Of a DNA stretch of 7,909 nt, positions 5,781 through 7,909 are shown in pieces. Under the pieces are notes generated by a model, which was given only the letters and a program-made list of their open reading frames with translations, searched no databases and was not told the origin of the DNA. Each line of letters starts with the position of its first letter. Positions within the stretch are counted from its first letter, which is position 1. The position numbers were made by a program, and so were the translations under genes. Source of the stretch: Candidatus Woesearchaeota archaeon. Lineage in GTDB: Archaea > Nanobdellota > Nanobdellia > Woesearchaeales > UBA10216. The stretch is from positions 1 through 7,909 of the forward strand of contig JACPBT010000024.1 in the NCBI GenBank assembly GCA_016180145.1. The letters run 5' to 3'.

Positions 5781-5785
5781 CTCCT

Positions 5786-7549
5786 TTACTTAGAATTCCT
5801 GTTTATTATGAGTTTTCTTTTCTTTCTTTTGGCTTTTCTTGTTATTGCGTATGTTATTGTTGCACCGATTATTATTCCTGCTGCGAAGTAGATGGTTGTT
5901 TTGCTTTCTTTTGTTGTTCGCTGGAGTTGTATCTTGTCTGTTTTCTGCCTGAAGTATACGTCAAGGTTGCTGAATTCAAGTGCGTATTCTGAGAAAAGCA
6001 GTGCCGAGTATTTGTCTGTTTCCTGCAGTGAGTTTGCATATTCATAGTAGCTGTAGCCGACTATTGGGAATATTTTTTTGCTTTCCTGGCTTGCTATGAC
6101 TGCTTTGGCTGCTTCAAGTTTTCTTTTTACTATTTCTGGTATTTCCTCTTCTTTTGCTCCTATTGTGCTTAGGAATGTATTTGCTTCTGCCTTTGCAAGT
6201 GTTGCCTTGTGGAGGCATTCCACGTATTTTTCTTCTCTGAGGTGGTTTTGTGCCTGTTCAAGGTGTTCTATTGCGCTTTGAGTGCTGCTTTTTAGCAGTG
6301 TTGCGCTGTATTCTGCCCGTTCCTGTGCCTCTGCAAGTTTGTTTGTGCATGCTGTTTTGAGCATTTCCTGTGTTATCGGGTTTTCCTGCATTGCTCCGTA
6401 GAATGTGTTCCATGCCTCTGCGCTTTTTAGCCTTTCTGTTGCGAATGCGAGTTCAAATTCTGCAGTCTCTTTTCTGCCCTGCCGGAGCGCTTCTGCGCTT
6501 GTGTTTAGGTGTTGTTTTGTTTCTTCTATCCTGTCAAGGACTATTGCAAGGGTTTGCGCGTTTGATATTGTGTCCGGCTTTTTCAGTTTTTTCCACAGGC
6601 GTTCTGCTTCCTCTCCTGATTTTTCAAGCTCTTGCTTTATCTCATTGGCTGTGAGGTTTTGTGATGCGAGTTGTATGTAGTGGTATCTTACGTTTGCTCC
6701 GAAGCAGAAGCTTGCTGCTGCGTATGCGCTGTTCTTGTTCAGCGCTTTTTCTCCCTCTATTGTGAGGTTTTCTGCAATTTGCATTATCTCAGCTTGTGCT
6801 GCCGATTTTTCTGTTTTCTGCCTGAGTTCTTTTGTTCTTGTGCATAGCCCGTCTGCGAGTTGTGACATCAGCCGGCTGTATCTTTGGCTTATCTGTATTT
6901 CTTTTTGCTCTGCTTTCAGTGTTTTTCCGGTGAATTCGTTCATTGCCTCTTCAATTGTGAAAACTTCAGCAGTCTGTATTCCCAGTGCTTTTCCGTAGTC
7001 TATTATGCTTGCGCTTATGTTTCCCATTTCGTATGCTGTTTCCCCTTTTGGTATTAGGACTTTCTTTATCCCCGCGTCGCTTGCCGCTTCTATCTTTGCC
7101 GGCAGCCCTCCCACGTGTCCTATTATTCCGCCTGAGTTTATTGTTCCGGTTATTGCTGTTTTCTGGTCAAGTTTTTCTCCGTTAAGGACTGCTATTGTGA
7201 GCGCTGTCATTGCGGCTCCTGCTGATGGCCCGCCTATTATTGCCGCGTCTGCCCTTATTGTGTAGAAGAAATCTGTTTTATCGCAGTCTTTGCCTGTGTA
7301 GCTGCATGCTGCCTCTTTTGCGAATCTTGTTGATATTTGTGTGTCTATTTTTGTGAGGGGGTATGATTCTATGAATATTCGTCCTGTTCCGGGTGTTGTT
7401 TCAAGGTAGAGGTCTGCTGACACTCCTCCATGCAAGGGGTCTGTTGTTGCGAGCAGTTTTGTGTGTCCGCTTGCTGCTGTTGCTGCCTGTGCTGTTGCTG
7501 CTATTGCCGCTATGACTGCCAGTATTGCGAGTATTTTTGCGGTTTTCAT
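5786..7549 (-). CDS. Secreted, C-terminally membrane-anchored S16 (Lon-domain) serine protease
   Basis: 587-aa protease of the archaeal S16-type family that has a Lon proteolytic domain but no AAA ATPase. A signal peptide covers about residues 1-26 (KILAILAVIAAIAATAQA). The protease domain (about 30-220) carries the Ser-Lys dyad: Ser109 in GGPSAGAAM and Lys152 in GGLPAKIEAAS. TGTINSGGIIGHVGG, the usual Lon-domain strand-loop, lies just before the lysine. Residues 220-540 are mostly long, charged alpha helices likely to form a coiled or helical-repeat stalk. One membrane helix (about 551-569, FAAGIIIGATITYAI) and a strongly basic tail (RKAKRKKRK) complete a type I topology: protease and stalk outside, tail inside. 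The likely role is ATP-independent cleavage of envelope or external proteins. The start has a TATA box at leaderless distance. A rhomboid gene is divergently transcribed 75 bases away. Confidence 0.92.
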   Translation of the reverse strand: MKTAKILAILAVIAAIAATAQAATAASGHTKLLATTDPLHGGVSADLYLETTPGTGRIFIESYPLTKIDTQISTRFAKEAACSYTGKDCDKTDFFYTIRADAAIIGGPSAGAAMTALTIAVLNGEKLDQKTAITGTINSGGIIGHVGGLPAKIEAASDAGIKKVLIPKGETAYEMGNISASIIDYGKALGIQTAEVFTIEEAMNEFTGKTLKAEQKEIQISQRYSRLMSQLADGLCTRTKELRQKTEKSAAQAEIMQIAENLTIEGEKALNKNSAYAAASFCFGANVRYHYIQLASQNLTANEIKQELEKSGEEAERLWKKLKKPDTISNAQTLAIVLDRIEETKQHLNTSAEALRQGRKETAEFELAFATERLKSAEAWNTFYGAMQENPITQEMLKTACTNKLAEAQERAEYSATLLKSSTQSAIEHLEQAQNHLREEKYVECLHKATLAKAEANTFLSTIGAKEEEIPEIVKRKLEAAKAVIASQESKKIFPIVGYSYYEYANSLQETDKYSALLFSEYALEFSNLDVYFRQKTDKIQLQRTTKESKTTIYFAAGIIIGATITYAITRKAKRKKRKLIINRNSK

Positions 7550-7569
7550 AATGTTGGTAATGCACAGGG

Positions 7570-7577
7570 TTTTAAAT
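7570..7577 (-). promoter_or_regulatory. TATA box for the S16 protease gene
   Basis: ATTTAAAA on the minus strand, centred about 25 bases before the ATG at 7549, predicts a leaderless transcript. It shares the 75-base divergent promoter region with the rhomboid gene. Confidence 0.55.
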
Positions 7578-7595
7578 TGTTTTTGCCTGAATGTT

Positions 7596-7603
7596 TTTAT
7601 ATG
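7596..7603 (+). promoter_or_regulatory. TATA box for the rhomboid gene
   Basis: TTTATATG is centred almost exactly 26 bases before the ATG at 7625. No Shine-Dalgarno precedes that ATG, so the transcript is predicted to be leaderless. Confidence 0.7.
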
Positions 7604-7624
7604 CGCCCTGTTCTACTGTTCATT

Positions 7625-7909
7625 ATGAGGTATGCAGCAGTCTGGCTTTCAGTTTTGTGTGTTGCAGTTTTTTCTCTTCAGGCTGTTTTTGGCACTGAGC
7701 CTTTTCTGCTCATCAGCCAGCTGAAGTGGAGTGAGCCGTGGCGTTTGCTTCTTTCCGTTTTTGCCCATTCTGATTCTGCCCATCTTCTTTCAAATCTTTT
7801 TGCTCTTCTGCTGTTTGGGCTTGTTTTGGAGGGGCGTCTCGGCTCATTGCGTGTTTTTTCGCTTTTTCTTGGTTCAGGGGTTCTTGTCAATGTTCTATCC
7901 CCTTATCCC
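7625..7909 (+). CDS. Rhomboid-family intramembrane protease, N-terminal part (cut by window end)
   Basis: Frame open from ATG 7625 to the window end (95 residues, no stop). It begins with a membrane helix (AAVWLSVLCVAVFSLQAVF), then the rhomboid L1-loop region with PWRLLLSVFAHSDSAHLLSNL. This matches the family pattern W-R-x-x-[ST]-x-x-F-x-H-x-x-x-x-H-L-x-x-N. A second helix follows with the FGLVLEGRLGS turn (FGxxxExxxG), and a third helix is starting. In the family, intramembrane cleavage is carried out by a Ser in GxSG of helix 4 and a His of helix 6. Both lie beyond the window, so activity cannot be judged. The first base of the ATG lies where transcription from the TATA box should begin. 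It is divergent from the membrane-anchored S16 protease, a possible partner or substrate. Confidence 0.88.
   Translation, partial: MRYAAVWLSVLCVAVFSLQAVFGTEPFLLISQLKWSEPWRLLLSVFAHSDSAHLLSNLFALLLFGLVLEGRLGSLRVFSLFLGSGVLVNVLSPYP

Noticed and set aside
5695..5785. Integron attC site or CRISPR repeat from the many inverted repeats
   Set aside because: No GTTRRRY/RYYYAAC core pair and no repeated unit with spacers is present.
5539..5785. Insertion sequence remnant or attachment site
   Set aside because: No transposase or integrase fragment, no target-site duplication and no tRNA end are visible.
7678..7890. 70-residue minus-strand frame opposite the rhomboid gene
   Set aside because: It is Arg/Pro/Ser-rich shadow sequence. 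The plus-strand frame carries clear rhomboid motifs and a well-placed TATA box.

Overview
This window looks like a gene-dense piece of an archaeal genome, most likely a small-genome DPANN-type lineage (Woesearchaeota/Pacearchaeota-like). That placement is inferred from gene content and signals, not from a marker gene. The support is as follows. Canonical archaeal TATA boxes (TTTATATG, TTTAAATA, TTTATAAA and similar) lie about 24-29 bases before several start codons, with no Shine-Dalgarno, which is the pattern of leaderless transcripts. The gene set includes an archaeal-type isopentenyl phosphate kinase and a secreted, membrane-anchored Lon-domain (S16) protease without an AAA module. The genes are tightly packed, with overlapping ends.

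Left part (1-1603): the C-terminal three quarters of isopentenyl phosphate kinase (plus strand) runs tail to tail into a complete, bacterial-type IspH (minus strand). Both enzymes form IPP, one at the end of the archaeal mevalonate route and one at the end of the MEP route. A divergent promoter region of about 80 bases separates ispH from the next gene.

Middle part (1604-5493): an MFS transporter on the plus strand has its first membrane helix in another frame. The two frames meet at T TTT TTA, the classic -1 slippery heptamer, and the short frame also ends in TAATG. The transporter ends convergently, with a 34-base overlap, on a minus-strand group. In transcription order that group is a zinc-ribbon protein that looks like a shortened Ncs6/TtuA tRNA thiolase without its PP-loop, a two-helix membrane protein (ATGA overlap), a lipobox-bearing double-HKD phospholipase D-like protein, and a PfkB sugar or nucleoside kinase with its own TATA box.

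Right part (5494-7909): a 292-base intergenic region holds a GC-rich, foldable element that may be a small RNA, plus a 12-bp stem-loop behind the protease gene. Then come the 587-residue secreted S16 protease (minus) and, across a 75-base divergent promoter region, the start of a rhomboid intramembrane protease (plus), cut by the window end.

The best leads are the MFS frameshift site, the intergenic RNA candidate, the degenerate thiolase-like protein, the IPK/IspH pairing, and the facing pair of S16 and rhomboid proteases.
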